Shown: positions 45,850 to 54,364 of the stretch, in pieces | Numbering within the stretch: position 1 is the first letter of the stretch | Layout: the number at the start of each line of letters is the position of its first letter | Assembly: GCA_017623675.1 (NCBI GenBank) | Contig: JAGAOO010000036.1 | Coordinates: 62,001-126,000 of the forward strand | Reading direction: 5' to 3' | Source: Lachnospiraceae bacterium | GTDB lineage: Bacteria > Bacillota > Clostridia > Lachnospirales > Lachnospiraceae | DNA: 64,000 bases | Position numbers and translations under genes: made by a program | Notes under the pieces: model-generated | The model's input: only the letters and a program-made list of their open reading frames with translations | What the model was told of the DNA's origin: nothing | Database searches by the model: none

Positions 45850-47240
45850 TTTACACCTTCTCTGGTATCCTCTAAAGCAATACCCTGCTCTAACAATGTA
45901 TTTCTGATTTCATCCGCTCTTGCGAAATCCTTATTCTTTCTTGCCTGCTGACGTTCCTCAATGAGGCGTTCAATATCTGCATCCAGCAATTCCTGTTCCC
46001 GTACCGTCTCGATTCCCAAGATATCACACAGTTGCTTTAAGGTAGCTGCCATTGTCTCGCAATATGGCTTAGAAGCTCCGTCATTTACCGTTGTATTCAA
46101 CAGCTTCACCAACTCGAATATAACAGAAATCGCATCTGCTGTATTCAAATCATCATCCATAGCCGCTTCATATTTCTTCTTTAATTCCTCAATCTTAACG
46201 ACTGCTTCCTCTTCCTCTGCTGACATTGCAGGTACCGTGGACTTTTTCGCTGTATCTGTAACCTTTTCATATGCTGTAAGAATTCGCTCCAAGCCATTCT
46301 TCGCTGCTTCCACCAAGTCATCTGAGAAATTCAATGGGCTTCTGTAATGCGCACTTAACATAAAGAACCGAATCACCTGTAATGGGTATTTCTCACTAAT
46401 TTCACGCACTGTAAAGAAATTACCTAAAGACTTAGACATTTTTTCGTTGTTAATCTTCAAAAATGCATTGTGCATCCAGTACCGGGCAAATTCCGTACCA
46501 TTGGCAGCCTCGCTTTGCGCAATCTCATTTTCATGATGTGGGAAAATTAAGTCCTCACCACCGGCATGAATATCAATGACATCACCGATGTACTTCTTTG
46601 ACATGCAGGAGCATTCCAAATGCCAGCCCGGACGTCCTTCGCCCCATGGAGAATTCCAGAACGGTTCTCCTTCCTTCTTCGGTTTCCATAATACAAAATC
46701 CAGACTATCCTCTTTTTCATCTTCACCGGATACCTTTAAGGAACGATTGCCGCTTCTTAAATCATCCAAATTCTTATGAGACAACTTGCCATAATCCTTG
46801 AACTGACGGGTTCGGAAATAAACCGTTCCGTTTACCTCGTAGGCATAGCCTTTTTCAATCAAAGTTTCAATCATTGCAATCATATCGGGAATTTCTTCCG
46901 TTGCCTTTGGATGAGTGGTTGCCTCCTGCACATTCATCCCGCACATATCTTTTTTCACTTCTGCAATATAACGTTCTGAAATAACAGTAGAATCCACGCC
47001 CTCTTCATTGGCACGCTTAATGATTTTATCATCTACATCTGTAAAATTCGATACATAATTTACCTCATAGCCCTTATAGGTCAGATATCTCCGCAGAGTA
47101 TCAAACACAATCATCGGTCTGGCATTACCAATATGAATATAATCATATACCGTAGGTCCACATACATAGATTCCTACCTTGCCTTCCCGAATTGGCACAA
47201 ATTCTTCTTTCCTTCTGGTCATTGTATTATAAATCTTCAT
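45834..47240 (-). CDS. cysS: Cysteinyl-tRNA synthetase
   Basis: Start set at ATG 47240 (MKIYNTMTRRKEEFVP), with GAGGAG before it; the longer frame covers the promoter. 468 residues. Class I motifs: zinc cysteine and HIGH in YVCGPTVYDYIHIGNARP near residue 26-43, WHLECSCMSKKYIG near 206 (zinc ligand region), GGEDLIFPHHENEIAQSEA near 227, and KMSKSLGNF near 266. The C-terminal helical domain begins near 330. First gene of cysS-mrnC-rlmB-sigH. The leader is too short for a T-box. Confidence 0.95.
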   Translation of the reverse strand: MKIYNTMTRRKEEFVPIREGKVGIYVCGPTVYDYIHIGNARPMIVFDTLRRYLTYKGYEVNYVSNFTDVDDKIIKRANEEGVDSTVISERYIAEVKKDMCGMNVQEATTHPKATEEIPDMIAMIETLIEKGYAYEVNGTVYFRTRQFKDYGKLSHKNLDDLRSGNRSLKVSGEDEKEDSLDFVLWKPKKEGEPFWNSPWGEGRPGWHLECSCMSKKYIGDVIDIHAGGEDLIFPHHENEIAQSEAANGTEFARYWMHNAFLKINNEKMSKSLGNFFTVREISEKYPLQVIRFFMLSAHYRSPLNFSDDLVEAAKNGLERILTAYEKVTDTAKKSTVPAMSAEEEEAVVKIEELKKKYEAAMDDDLNTADAISVIFELVKLLNTTVNDGASKPYCETMAATLKQLCDILGIETVREQELLDADIERLIEERQQARKNKDFARADEIRNTLLEQGIALEDTREGVKWKKI

Positions 47241-47266
47241 ATTCGTCTCCTCATTTTCGTTCCTAT

Positions 47267-47324
47267 GTGCATATGCACCTTGATATACCTTATAAAGTAT
47301 AGTAAGCCTTGGGAAATTTTGCAA
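47267..47324 (-). promoter_or_regulatory. Promoter of cysS with palindrome in its leader
   Basis: Minus strand TTGCAA (47319-47324), 17 bp, TATACT (47296-47301). In the 50-nt leader is a 12-bp perfect palindrome GTGCATATGCAC (47267-47278). Confidence 0.7.
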
Positions 47325-47342
47325 TATATTTCTACGAAACTC

Positions 47343-48440
47343 CTATACAATTTCCATCAAATACACCATATCTGCCAGCTTTGTTTCCTTCAAAAGATAT
47401 TCTGTCAGCACTTCTATGCTCCATGGCTGAACCTGACTGTCACTTACGCAATCTGCAATCTGTTCTACTTCTGCATCCTTCCCTGCTTTCAGCCAATTTT
47501 CAATATCCTTTTCCTTGTTCACGCTACATCCCTTCTCCGATAAGGTGATTTGCACCAGGCCTTCATTGGATTTACAAATCTCATCCTTTACCCGTACCGT
47601 CAGTTGTTGTTCCCTGCCCTGATACGGCAACAACGGAATAAACTTCTCTAAGTTCAGGATTCGAAGCATCATAGGTTGGCTTTCCATGATTTCAATGGGA
47701 ATATCTCCATATCTTTCAACCAATTCTTTCTCTATCTGTTGCAAAAAGGCTTCCTGAGCCTCCAGCTCCACTTCTTTTGCATTATCGCCAAAGAATATCT
47801 GTTGAATCAGAATTTTTTGCTGATTCTCTGAGGCATCTAACACATATGCGGCATAGATATCATTTTTTCCCTTAATGATATCGCCTTTTTCACACGCTAC
47901 TTCTTCCTGCAACCGCTCCATATATACTTTACTACGTGCCGGATAAATAGAATACTGCCACTTTGTCCGCTTCTCTCTCCAGGCTTTCCATTCCCACCGC
48001 TGTTCTTTTTTCCATTCGACAAACTGAAATGGTTTGTAATAATCGGGATTTGCCGGCATCAGATAGGTAAATGGCTCTCCATTGCCTTCCATATCCTGCA
48101 GTGCTTTGGTCAGACACCTTGCCATATACCCCTGTCTGCGACAATCCTCTCTGGTGGCTACACCTACAATGTAATGGGAAAATATCTGTTGACTGCCTTG
48201 TTCCACCGGCTGAGTCAAGACCTTCTGCCCTTCAACGGCTTTTATCCCCCAGTTCCAAACATAGGGATTCAAATGAAGCATGGAACGAATTCCATCCTTT
48301 TCCTTTGCCACAAGTACCTGATTTTCCGGAAATACCTGTTCAAAATAGTACTCAGCAAACGCTTCCGGATCATGAAACGCCTCCTGCCACAGTTCGCGGA
48401 TGGCATCTATATTCTCTTTGGAATCATATTGGACTTCCAT
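47343..48440 (-). CDS. GNAT-family acetyltransferase (Eis-like, with C-terminal SCP2-like domain)
   Basis: 365 residues from ATG 48440, which overlaps the hydF stop as TGATG; a GTG one codon earlier is also possible. The N-terminal GNAT domain has IRELWQEAFHDPEAFAEYYF near 14, the acetyl-CoA loop YIVGVATREDCRRQGYMARCL near 92-112 and YLMPANPDYYKPFQFVE near 127-143. The second half has a further GNAT-like part, and the last 100 residues resemble an SCP2 fold, the layout of the Eis family of N-acetyltransferases. Known Eis enzymes acetylate aminoglycosides or lysines; substrate here unknown. Coupling to hydF is tight but a functional link is unclear. Confidence 0.75.
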   Translation of the reverse strand: MEVQYDSKENIDAIRELWQEAFHDPEAFAEYYFEQVFPENQVLVAKEKDGIRSMLHLNPYVWNWGIKAVEGQKVLTQPVEQGSQQIFSHYIVGVATREDCRRQGYMARCLTKALQDMEGNGEPFTYLMPANPDYYKPFQFVEWKKEQRWEWKAWREKRTKWQYSIYPARSKVYMERLQEEVACEKGDIIKGKNDIYAAYVLDASENQQKILIQQIFFGDNAKEVELEAQEAFLQQIEKELVERYGDIPIEIMESQPMMLRILNLEKFIPLLPYQGREQQLTVRVKDEICKSNEGLVQITLSEKGCSVNKEKDIENWLKAGKDAEVEQIADCVSDSQVQPWSIEVLTEYLLKETKLADMVYLMEIV

Positions 48441-49681
48441 CACACCTGCTCCTCGTCCGTTAACATTGCAATGCTGCGTTTCAGTATTCCCTTCATTTCT
48501 GAGATGGCAATTCCATAATTGGTTATTGGCACACCCTGTTTCACTGCCAGTTGATATCGGTTCTTCACTTCCCGTTCATTCAGCATGCAACCGCCACATT
48601 GAATAATGAGTTGATATGGTGACAAATCTTTCGGGAATTCCGTTCCACTGCAGAATTCAAAAAATAGTTCTTTCCCTCCGGTACGCTCCCGAATCCATTT
48701 CGGCAGCTTTTCCGTTCCTATATCTCCGCATTGACGGTGATGGGTACATCCTTCCGCAATCAGAATATTATCCCCATCCTTTAACTGTTCTAACATAGCT
48801 ACACCGGCAATTGCTGTTTTCAATACACCCTTATGTCTCGCAAATAAAATGGAAAAAGAAGTCAACGGTACAGACTCCGGAACTATTTCTGCAACCATTT
48901 CAAAAGCCTGACTGTCTGTAATAACCAAATCCGGTGCTGTTCCCAGCTTTTTCAATGTCGTTTCTAATTCCGTCTCTCTTGTTACAACCGAAACAGCCCC
49001 AACATCTAATAGTTCCCGGATTGTCTGCTGTTGTGGCAGAATCAAACGTCCCTTTGGTGCTGCTTTATCTACCGGCACCACCAAAACAACAACATCATTC
49101 GGCTGAACCAAATCCGCAACAATCGGTGTCTGTGGTTCCTTTACCGGTTGCATACCCGCCAGCAGCTCCTTCAGGTCTGCAATATGATATTGATCCACGG
49201 TGCTGACCCAGATTCTGATTTCTTCACCTGCCTGCGCCCTTGCAAGCAGTTTCTTTACATCAACCGTCTCAATGGTAGGCTTTCGTATCAAATCATGCTT
49301 ATTATATACCAACACATATGGAATCTGTTTTTCCTGAATCCGCTCGATAATCCACTCATCTTCCTTTTCTTTCCCTATGGATGCATCAATCACTACCACA
49401 GCAATATCCGTCTGGTCCAACACTTCAAAACTTTTCTCCATACGGAATCTGCCTAATTGTCCTTCGTCATCCAGTCCCGGCGTATCCGTTATCACTACCG
49501 GTCCCATAGGAAGCAACTCCATAGCCTTTCGAACCGGATCCGTGGTGGTTCCCTTCACCTCCGACACTATGGATAACTGCTGTCCGGTTAACACATTCAT
49601 AATACTGGATTTTCCTGCATTCCGCTTTCCAAAAATGCTGATATGCACTCTGTCTCCACTTGGTGTTTCATTCATACTCAT
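48440..49681 (-). CDS. hydF: [FeFe]-hydrogenase maturation GTPase HydF
   Basis: Scaffold on which the 2Fe subcluster is assembled before transfer to the hydrogenase. 413 residues. GTPase domain: P-loop FGKRNAGKSSIMN at residues 17-29, TTTDPVRK near 45, DTPGLDDEG near 66, YNKHDLI near 118. Dimerisation domain about 175-265. Cluster-binding domain with CTHHRQCGDIGTEKLP near 300 and QCGGCMLN near 350 (the conserved CxHx..CxxC pattern). AAGGAGG eight bases before ATG. Third of hydE-hydG-hydF; the hydrogenase itself is elsewhere. Confidence 0.95.
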   Translation of the reverse strand: MSMNETPSGDRVHISIFGKRNAGKSSIMNVLTGQQLSIVSEVKGTTTDPVRKAMELLPMGPVVITDTPGLDDEGQLGRFRMEKSFEVLDQTDIAVVVIDASIGKEKEDEWIIERIQEKQIPYVLVYNKHDLIRKPTIETVDVKKLLARAQAGEEIRIWVSTVDQYHIADLKELLAGMQPVKEPQTPIVADLVQPNDVVVLVVPVDKAAPKGRLILPQQQTIRELLDVGAVSVVTRETELETTLKKLGTAPDLVITDSQAFEMVAEIVPESVPLTSFSILFARHKGVLKTAIAGVAMLEQLKDGDNILIAEGCTHHRQCGDIGTEKLPKWIRERTGGKELFFEFCSGTEFPKDLSPYQLIIQCGGCMLNEREVKNRYQLAVKQGVPITNYGIAISEMKGILKRSIAMLTDEEQV

Positions 49682-49708
49682 AAGTCTCGCCTCCTTTTCC
49701 TCTAGTTC

Positions 49709-51133
49709 TTAGAATCGAAAATCCCGTTGTCCCGCTTCTATCTCACTCAAATGATTCACTACGATATTCCGTACCTGTTCCTTTGGTATATTCTTAAGCT
49801 CTGCCTGAATCAAAGCATCTCCTATGATTTTTGTATGAGGGGATGCATAATCCATGAGATATTCTTTCAAGGTCATTAACGCATTCGGATGACAGCAATT
49901 CTGAATTTCTCCACTCTTGCATAGACTCATAAAACGGTCACCGGTCCGCCCCTGCCGATAGCAGGCAGTACAAAAGCTTGGCACATATCCCAACTCCATC
50001 AGCCAGCAGACCACTTCATCCAGTGTACGATTGTCCATTACATCGAACTGCTCCGATCTCAAATCCTCCGGCTCCGGTGCTACATATCCGCCAACGCTGG
50101 TTCGGGAGCCTCCGCTAATCTGAGAAATTCCCAGCTGTAACACCTTTTCCCGGGTCTTCTGATTCTCTCTGGTGGATACAATCATTCCCGTATATGGTAC
50201 TGCAATTCGAATGCAGGCAACGATTTTAGCAAAGGTGTCATCGTCAATACCATTGGTAAAGGTACCGGAATCGATATCATCCGCATCCCGCAGACGAGGA
50301 ACACTAATGGTATGTGGTCCTACTCCGAATACAGATTCCAGATGTTCAGCATGCATCAACAGCCCTGCAAATTCATATCGGTACTTATCCAGACCGAATA
50401 ACACACCACAGCCTACATCATCAATACCGCCAGCCATTGCCCGGTCCATTGCTTCTGTATGATAATTATAATCATGCTTTGGGCCCGTTGGATGAAGTTC
50501 TAAATAACTTTCCTTATGGTAGGTTTCCTGAAATAAAATATAGGTTCCAATCTCAGCTTCCTTCAACTTTCTGTAATTCTCAACCGTTGTAGCAGCTATA
50601 TTTACATTTACCCGCCGGATGGCACCGTTCTTATGATGAATTCCATAAATGGTATTTATACACTCCAGGATGTATTCAATGGGATTATGAACCGGGTCTT
50701 CTCCTGCTTCAATAGCAAGACGCTTATGGCCCATATCCTGTAACGCAATCACTTCCTGACGAACCTGCTCCCGGGTCAGCTTCTTTCTCGGCATGTGCTT
50801 GTTCACTGCATGATACGGACAATAAGTACAGCCATTCACACAATAATTAGATAAATATAGGGGGGCAAATAAAACAATCCGGTTACCGTAAAAATCCTCT
50901 TTCATCTGCTTAGCTAACCGGTAGATTTCTTCATTGATTTCTCCATCCTCACAAGCCAGCAGAACACTTGCTTCCCGATGACTTAATCCCTTTCGTTCTT
51001 TTGCTTTATCTAAGATTTCCCTTAACAATACCGTATCTGCTTTATGAGAATCCGCATAAGCCAAGGTATCCATAATTTCCTCATGATTGATAAATTCATC
51101 CGCATTTGCACTTTTCGGATCATACTTCCACAT
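49709..51133 (-). CDS. hydG: [FeFe]-hydrogenase maturase HydG (radical SAM, tyrosine lyase)
   Basis: Splits tyrosine to p-cresol, CO and cyanide and delivers Fe(CO)2(CN)-type synthons for the H-cluster. 474 residues. Radical SAM motif SNYCVNGCTYCPYHAVNKH near residue 91-109 (CxxxCxxC), KRLAIEAGEDPVHNPIEYIL near 134, and the C-terminal second cluster site FCTACYRQGRTGDRFMSLCK near 388 with CCHPNALMTLKEYL near 413. The CTD cysteines distinguish HydG from ThiH. It lies 21 bp after hydE and 27 bp before hydF. Confidence 0.95.
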   Translation of the reverse strand: MWKYDPKSANADEFINHEEIMDTLAYADSHKADTVLLREILDKAKERKGLSHREASVLLACEDGEINEEIYRLAKQMKEDFYGNRIVLFAPLYLSNYCVNGCTYCPYHAVNKHMPRKKLTREQVRQEVIALQDMGHKRLAIEAGEDPVHNPIEYILECINTIYGIHHKNGAIRRVNVNIAATTVENYRKLKEAEIGTYILFQETYHKESYLELHPTGPKHDYNYHTEAMDRAMAGGIDDVGCGVLFGLDKYRYEFAGLLMHAEHLESVFGVGPHTISVPRLRDADDIDSGTFTNGIDDDTFAKIVACIRIAVPYTGMIVSTRENQKTREKVLQLGISQISGGSRTSVGGYVAPEPEDLRSEQFDVMDNRTLDEVVCWLMELGYVPSFCTACYRQGRTGDRFMSLCKSGEIQNCCHPNALMTLKEYLMDYASPHTKIIGDALIQAELKNIPKEQVRNIVVNHLSEIEAGQRDFRF

Positions 51134-51154
51134 ATTAAAGCCTTCTTTCTTTTG

Positions 51155-52249
51155 TTACTGATTATTTGGATAATCTCCCCGGTCCACAACGATTCTCTTA
51201 CCAATATTTTTCATTCTGTTTTGAATACATTGGGTACATTGAGCCGATTCTTCCCCGGTACAGATTTTATTATCATATAAGCTGTACTGTTCCCGCACAC
51301 TTACAGGAGATAAGTTAGGCATTATTACATTAGCACCTGACAAAATTCCCCGTTCTCTCCCATCCGCTGCCAGGGTGCCCAGTGCTGTGGTTGCCGGTAT
51401 CAGACACTTAGGAAACATCAGTCGCAGAATTCCGATTAAGAACAAGGTTTGCTCCACGCTTCCATTTTTCTCATTTGCAAAAGGGGTCTCCTTATGAGAA
51501 ATAAATGGTCCGATTCCAATCATATGAGGCTGTAATTCCCATAGAAATTCCAAATCCTCTGCCAAATGTTCTACCGTCTGTCCCGGTGAACCCACCATAA
51601 ATCCGGCTCCCACCTGATATCCAATCTCCTTTAATGCTCTGAGGCAAGCCTTACGATGCTCCAGGGAAAGTTCCGGAGGATGCAGCCAACGATAATGACT
51701 TTCATTGGCTGTCTCATGCCGAAGAAGATACCGTTCTGCTCCTGCCTGATAAAACCGCTCATAGCTCTCTCGTTCCCGTTCTCCCAAGGATAAGGTAATG
51801 GCACAATCCGGATGATTATCTTTCATGGTACTTACTATATCACAAATCCTGTCATCGGTAAAATAGGGGTCTTCTCCGCCCTGTAATACAAATGTCCGAT
51901 AACCAAGCTGATATCCTTCCTTACAGCAATCCAATATCTGTTCCCTGGATAGCCGATATCGTTCTACTGCTCCATTCTCACGGCGGATTCCACAGTAATA
52001 GCAATTATTTTTACAATAATTGGTGAATTCAATCAGTCCCCGAATATAGATTTGATTGCCAAAAATCCGATTCTGTATCTTTCGGGCTTTCGCAAACAGA
52101 ATCTGATCCATTTCCTGCTGCTCATCTATATTCCCCGTGGCAAATCGAAGTTCCAGAAGTTCCTGAAACTCCTGTTTTGTCAAATGATGATTTTGTTCCA
52201 GTTGTTCAATTAATTCGATTTCTCTGACAACATCCACAGGCACGTCCAT
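51155..52249 (-). CDS. hydE: [FeFe]-hydrogenase maturase HydE (radical SAM)
   Basis: Radical SAM enzyme that builds part of the H-cluster bridging ligand pathway. 364 residues in the longest frame. Motif [19 protein letters not shown] near residue 72 (CxxxCxxC), [15 protein letters not shown] near 114, [20 protein letters not shown] near 214, and [12 protein letters not shown] near 245. Start: ATG 52249 has a GGAG only one or two bases ahead; GTG 52243 has the same GGAG at seven bases and may be used instead. The reading frame overlaps the end of ispF by 44 bp. Confidence 0.93.
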   Translation of the reverse strand: MDVPVDVVREIELIEQLEQNHHLTKQEFQELLELRFATGNIDEQQEMDQILFAKARKIQNRIFGNQIYIRGLIEFTNYCKNNCYYCGIRRENGAVERYRLSREQILDCCKEGYQLGYRTFVLQGGEDPYFTDDRICDIVSTMKDNHPDCAITLSLGERERESYERFYQAGAERYLLRHETANESHYRWLHPPELSLEHRKACLRALKEIGYQVGAGFMVGSPGQTVEHLAEDLEFLWELQPHMIGIGPFISHKETPFANEKNGSVEQTLFLIGILRLMFPKCLIPATTALGTLAADGRERGILSGANVIMPNLSPVSVREQYSLYDNKICTGEESAQCTQCIQNRMKNIGKRIVVDRGDYPNNQ

Positions 52250-52748
52250 TCTCCATTACATCATAACTATAATTTGCCACAGTTTCCAAGGCACAAATTG
52301 CCTGTGCACTAATGCCCTGTCCGGTTCCGGTAAAGCCAAGGCCTTCCTCCGTTGTTGCCTTTACGTTGACTCTGCCCACAGGCAAATCCAAAGTAACAGC
52401 AATGTTTTCTACCATCTGAGGAATATACGGTGCCAGCTTCGGCCGTTGTGCAATCACTGTTGCATCAATATTCTCAATAAAGAACAAATGCTCCTCTAAT
52501 AGCTTCTTGACCTGCTTTAACAGCTCTATACTATCAGCACCTTCATATTCCGGTGCCGTGTCCGGAAAATGTTTTCCGATATCTCCCAGTGCAGCCGCAC
52601 CCAGCAAAGCATCCATTATTGCATGTACTAATACATCTGCATCGGAGTGTCCAAGCAATCCTTTTTCATACGGTATCTCAACACCGCCTAAGATTAATTT
52701 CCGATTCTCAACTAGTTTATGGACATCATATCCCATTCCAACCCGCAT
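52206..52748 (-). CDS. ispF: 2-C-methyl-D-erythritol 2,4-cyclodiphosphate synthase
   Basis: MEP-pathway enzyme forming the cyclic diphosphate on the way to isoprenoids. 180 residues. Zinc ligands and family motifs: [18 protein letters not shown] at 5-22, [21 protein letters not shown] near 30, [21 protein letters not shown] near 52, and [20 protein letters not shown] near 130. The family usually ends near residue 157; here about 22 extra residues ([16 protein letters not shown]) run into hydE in another frame. ispF precedes hydEGF in the same operon. Confidence 0.94.
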   Translation of the reverse strand: MRVGMGYDVHKLVENRKLILGGVEIPYEKGLLGHSDADVLVHAIMDALLGAAALGDIGKHFPDTAPEYEGADSIELLKQVKKLLEEHLFFIENIDATVIAQRPKLAPYIPQMVENIAVTLDLPVGRVNVKATTEEGLGFTGTGQGISAQAICALETVANYSYDVMENGRACGCCQRNRIN

Positions 52749-52895
52749 GTCCTTACCTCCTGACTCTGATATCTATCTATTATATATCCTTCTAATTCTT
52801 ATATACAGATAACTAATTCTATTATAATGGTGATTGCCTTAAAAATCCATTCCTTCCTAAAAACAATACCAGGAAATTTTTTTCAAAATTAGGTA

Positions 52896-52924
52896 TTGAC
52901 TTTTTCTTTCGTACCCCCTATAAT
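52896..52924 (+). promoter_or_regulatory. Promoter of the tRNA-Val/tRNA-Met pair
   Basis: TTGACT (52896-52901), 17 bp, perfect TATAAT (52919-52924), 21 bp before tRNA-Val. Confidence 0.85.
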
Positions 52925-52945
52925 AGCACATGTGTCAAGCGCTAT

Positions 52946-53018
52946 GGGATCTTAGCTCAGCTGGGAGAGCATCTGCCTTACAAGCAGAGGGTCACAGGTT
53001 CGAGCCCTGTAGGTCCCA
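52946..53018 (+). tRNA. tRNA-Val (anticodon TAC)
   Basis: 73 nt. Acceptor GGGATCT/AGGTCCC (one G-U), D stem GCTC/GAGC, anticodon stem TCTGC/GCAGA with loop CTTACAA, T stem ACAGG/CCTGT with loop TTCGAGC, discriminator A. CCA not encoded. Confidence 0.96.
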
Positions 53019-53038
53019 TATACTTTGATAACAAATAT

Positions 53039-53112
53039 GGCGGAATAGCTCAGTTGGCTAGAGCACACGGTTCATACCCGTGGTGTCGAGAGTTCGAATC
53101 TCCCTTCCGCTA
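53039..53112 (+). tRNA. tRNA-Met (anticodon CAT, elongator type)
   Basis: 74 nt. Acceptor GGCGGAA/TTCCGCT with a G1-U72 pair as in B. subtilis elongator tRNA-Met, D stem GCTC/GAGC, anticodon stem CACGG/CCGTG with loop TTCATAC, T loop TTCGAAT. The T stem GAGAG/CTCCC has an A-C mismatch. It could instead be the CAT-anticodon tRNA-Ile2, but the anticodon arm fits Met better. A T6 run follows. Confidence 0.88.
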
Positions 53113-53147
53113 TTTTTTATTTTAAAATTTCCTTTGGGTGATGCCCT

Positions 53148-53234
53148 ATGAATACGTTAGAAGTTCTAACACTTTTACTGGTTATTATTGCGGCTCTGTC
53201 TTACATAGATAATCATAAGAATAAAAAGAAATAA
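53148..53234 (+). CDS. Type I toxin-like hydrophobic peptide, 28 residues
   Basis: ATG 53148 opens a 28-codon frame: MNTLEVLTLLLVIIAALSYI then DNHKNKKK. One hydrophobic helix with a short positive tail is the pattern of small membrane toxins of type I systems (the so-called holin-like/TxpA-like toxins of Firmicutes). The Shine-Dalgarno region TTTGGGTGATGCCCT can fold on itself (GGG with CCC), which would hold back translation, as seen in such toxins. Its mRNA would end at the hairpin 53341-53369, whose region carries an antisense promoter. No start other than 53148 gives a hydrophobic product. Transcription may come from the tRNA promoter upstream, because I see no separate one. Confidence 0.7.
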   Translation: MNTLEVLTLLLVIIAALSYIDNHKNKKK

Positions 53235-53323
53235 GCATCCACTACTGCCCTAAGTGAATGCTCTTTCAGAAATAAATTTTTCTTACTGAGGGCAATCGGA
53301 AACTCAATTCCGATCACCTTTCT
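53223..53323 (-). ncRNA. Predicted antisense RNA antitoxin
   Basis: A minus-strand promoter, TTGATT (53353-53358), 17 bp, TATAAT (53330-53335), would start an RNA near 53323. It reads through a hairpin ATCGGAA-N5-TTCCGAT and ends at a terminator AGCATTCACT/AGTGGATGCT (53234-53262) followed by TATTTCTTTTT. The roughly 100-nt RNA is complementary to the toxin message's 3' part, including its last codons. Confidence 0.65.
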
Positions 53324-53329
53324 AAGTAG

Positions 53330-53358
53330 ATTATATACTAGACCGTTTGAGAAATCAA
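53330..53358 (-). promoter_or_regulatory. Promoter of the antisense RNA
   Basis: TTGATT, 17-bp spacer, perfect TATAAT on the minus strand. Its -35 lies within the toxin terminator. Confidence 0.7.
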
Positions 53359-53369
53359 GCGGTCTTTTT
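53341..53369 (+). terminator. Terminator of the toxin mRNA
   Basis: GACCGTTTGA-gaaa-TCAAGCGGTC followed by TTTTT; a 10-bp stem with one G-U pair. Confidence 0.88.
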
Positions 53370-53390
53370 CGTTCAGCCTTGTCCAAACAA

Positions 53391-54356
53391 CTAGTCTTCC
53401 CCGTAAAAATTAAATCCAATATTCAAATCCACCGGCTGAGAAATCCCTGGCACTGTTCCTTCTGCCGTGTACTGCCACACTTTATACTCATATGGGAGCC
53501 TTGGTTCATTAGCATACTGGGCAAACCAGATATCATAACCATACAACTGACTTATATCCAGTTCCAAAGCAATCCAACTTAGATTGGCATAAATCATCGT
53601 TTCATATCCCGCAGCCTTAATCGTCTCTAAAAAGCCCCGGCAGGCTTCAGACCTCTGCTGTGGTGTTAACCCGGCTGTTCTTGCTGTATCATCCATGGCA
53701 TCCTCTGTATCCAGAACAATTGGAAGATTAATGTTATAAGCCTTTACTTGATTTAATACAAATTGTGCTTCCTCCACCCCTTCTTCATAGGAAATTGCCT
53801 GGGAATAGAAATATACTCCTACATTCAAATCATTCTTTAGGGCTTCTGAAACATTATAATCAAAGGTTTCATCCAATCGGATTGCACCGTTTCCGTATCC
53901 TCGATATCCCACACGCACAAATGCAAAATCCACTCCGGAATTCTTCACCTGTGCCCAGTTGATAACACCTTGGAATTTTGACACATCAATTCCTACGGAA
54001 GACGTTATCTGTCCATTCTCTGTATAATACTTGAAATTACCTTCATCTACTAACGTGGAATCAAAATCATAATCATTTCTGCCAAATGCATTATCAATCT
54101 TAACCCACTGCAATACTCCTTCCTTGTCATAAACCAGAATAAACCGCTGATTCACGAAGGTCCAATATGCATCTTCTGTCATTGCAGTCAAATCAGGATT
54201 GCTATAATCCATTCGTTTGTCCTGTGGAATCTCGAATGGCAATGCCTTCGAATGACTTCTGGTCAGACTGATTCCAGCCAAAATAGCCAATAATAGAAGC
54301 AACTCAATGATTGCAATCACTATCCACTTTGAAAATCCTTTGTTCTGATTCGTCAT
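53391..54356 (-). CDS. Membrane-anchored GH25 muramidase
   Basis: 321 residues. A basic N-terminus and one membrane helix (WIVIAIIELLLLLAILAGIS, residues 11-30) place the catalytic part outside the cell. Residues 75-115 form an unassigned beta-rich segment. The GH25 (1,4-beta-N-acetylmuramidase) domain begins at SSVGIDVSKFQGVINWAQVK near residue 119 and has VDFAFVRVGYRGYGNG near 141, VGVYFYSQAIS near 179, the acidic active-site stretch LPIVLDTEDAMDD near 212, and ends with VDLNIGF. It cuts the glycan strands of peptidoglycan. It lies 8 bp after a second GH25 gene. Confidence 0.88.
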   Translation of the reverse strand: MTNQNKGFSKWIVIAIIELLLLLAILAGISLTRSHSKALPFEIPQDKRMDYSNPDLTAMTEDAYWTFVNQRFILVYDKEGVLQWVKIDNAFGRNDYDFDSTLVDEGNFKYYTENGQITSSVGIDVSKFQGVINWAQVKNSGVDFAFVRVGYRGYGNGAIRLDETFDYNVSEALKNDLNVGVYFYSQAISYEEGVEEAQFVLNQVKAYNINLPIVLDTEDAMDDTARTAGLTPQQRSEACRGFLETIKAAGYETMIYANLSWIALELDISQLYGYDIWFAQYANEPRLPYEYKVWQYTAEGTVPGISQPVDLNIGFNFYGED

Positions 54357-54364
54357 CTTAACGC

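Noticed and set aside
47241..47330. T-box riboswitch in front of cysS
   Set aside because: The promoter lies about 55 bp before the start codon, leaving no space for a T-box, and no T-box sequence is seen.
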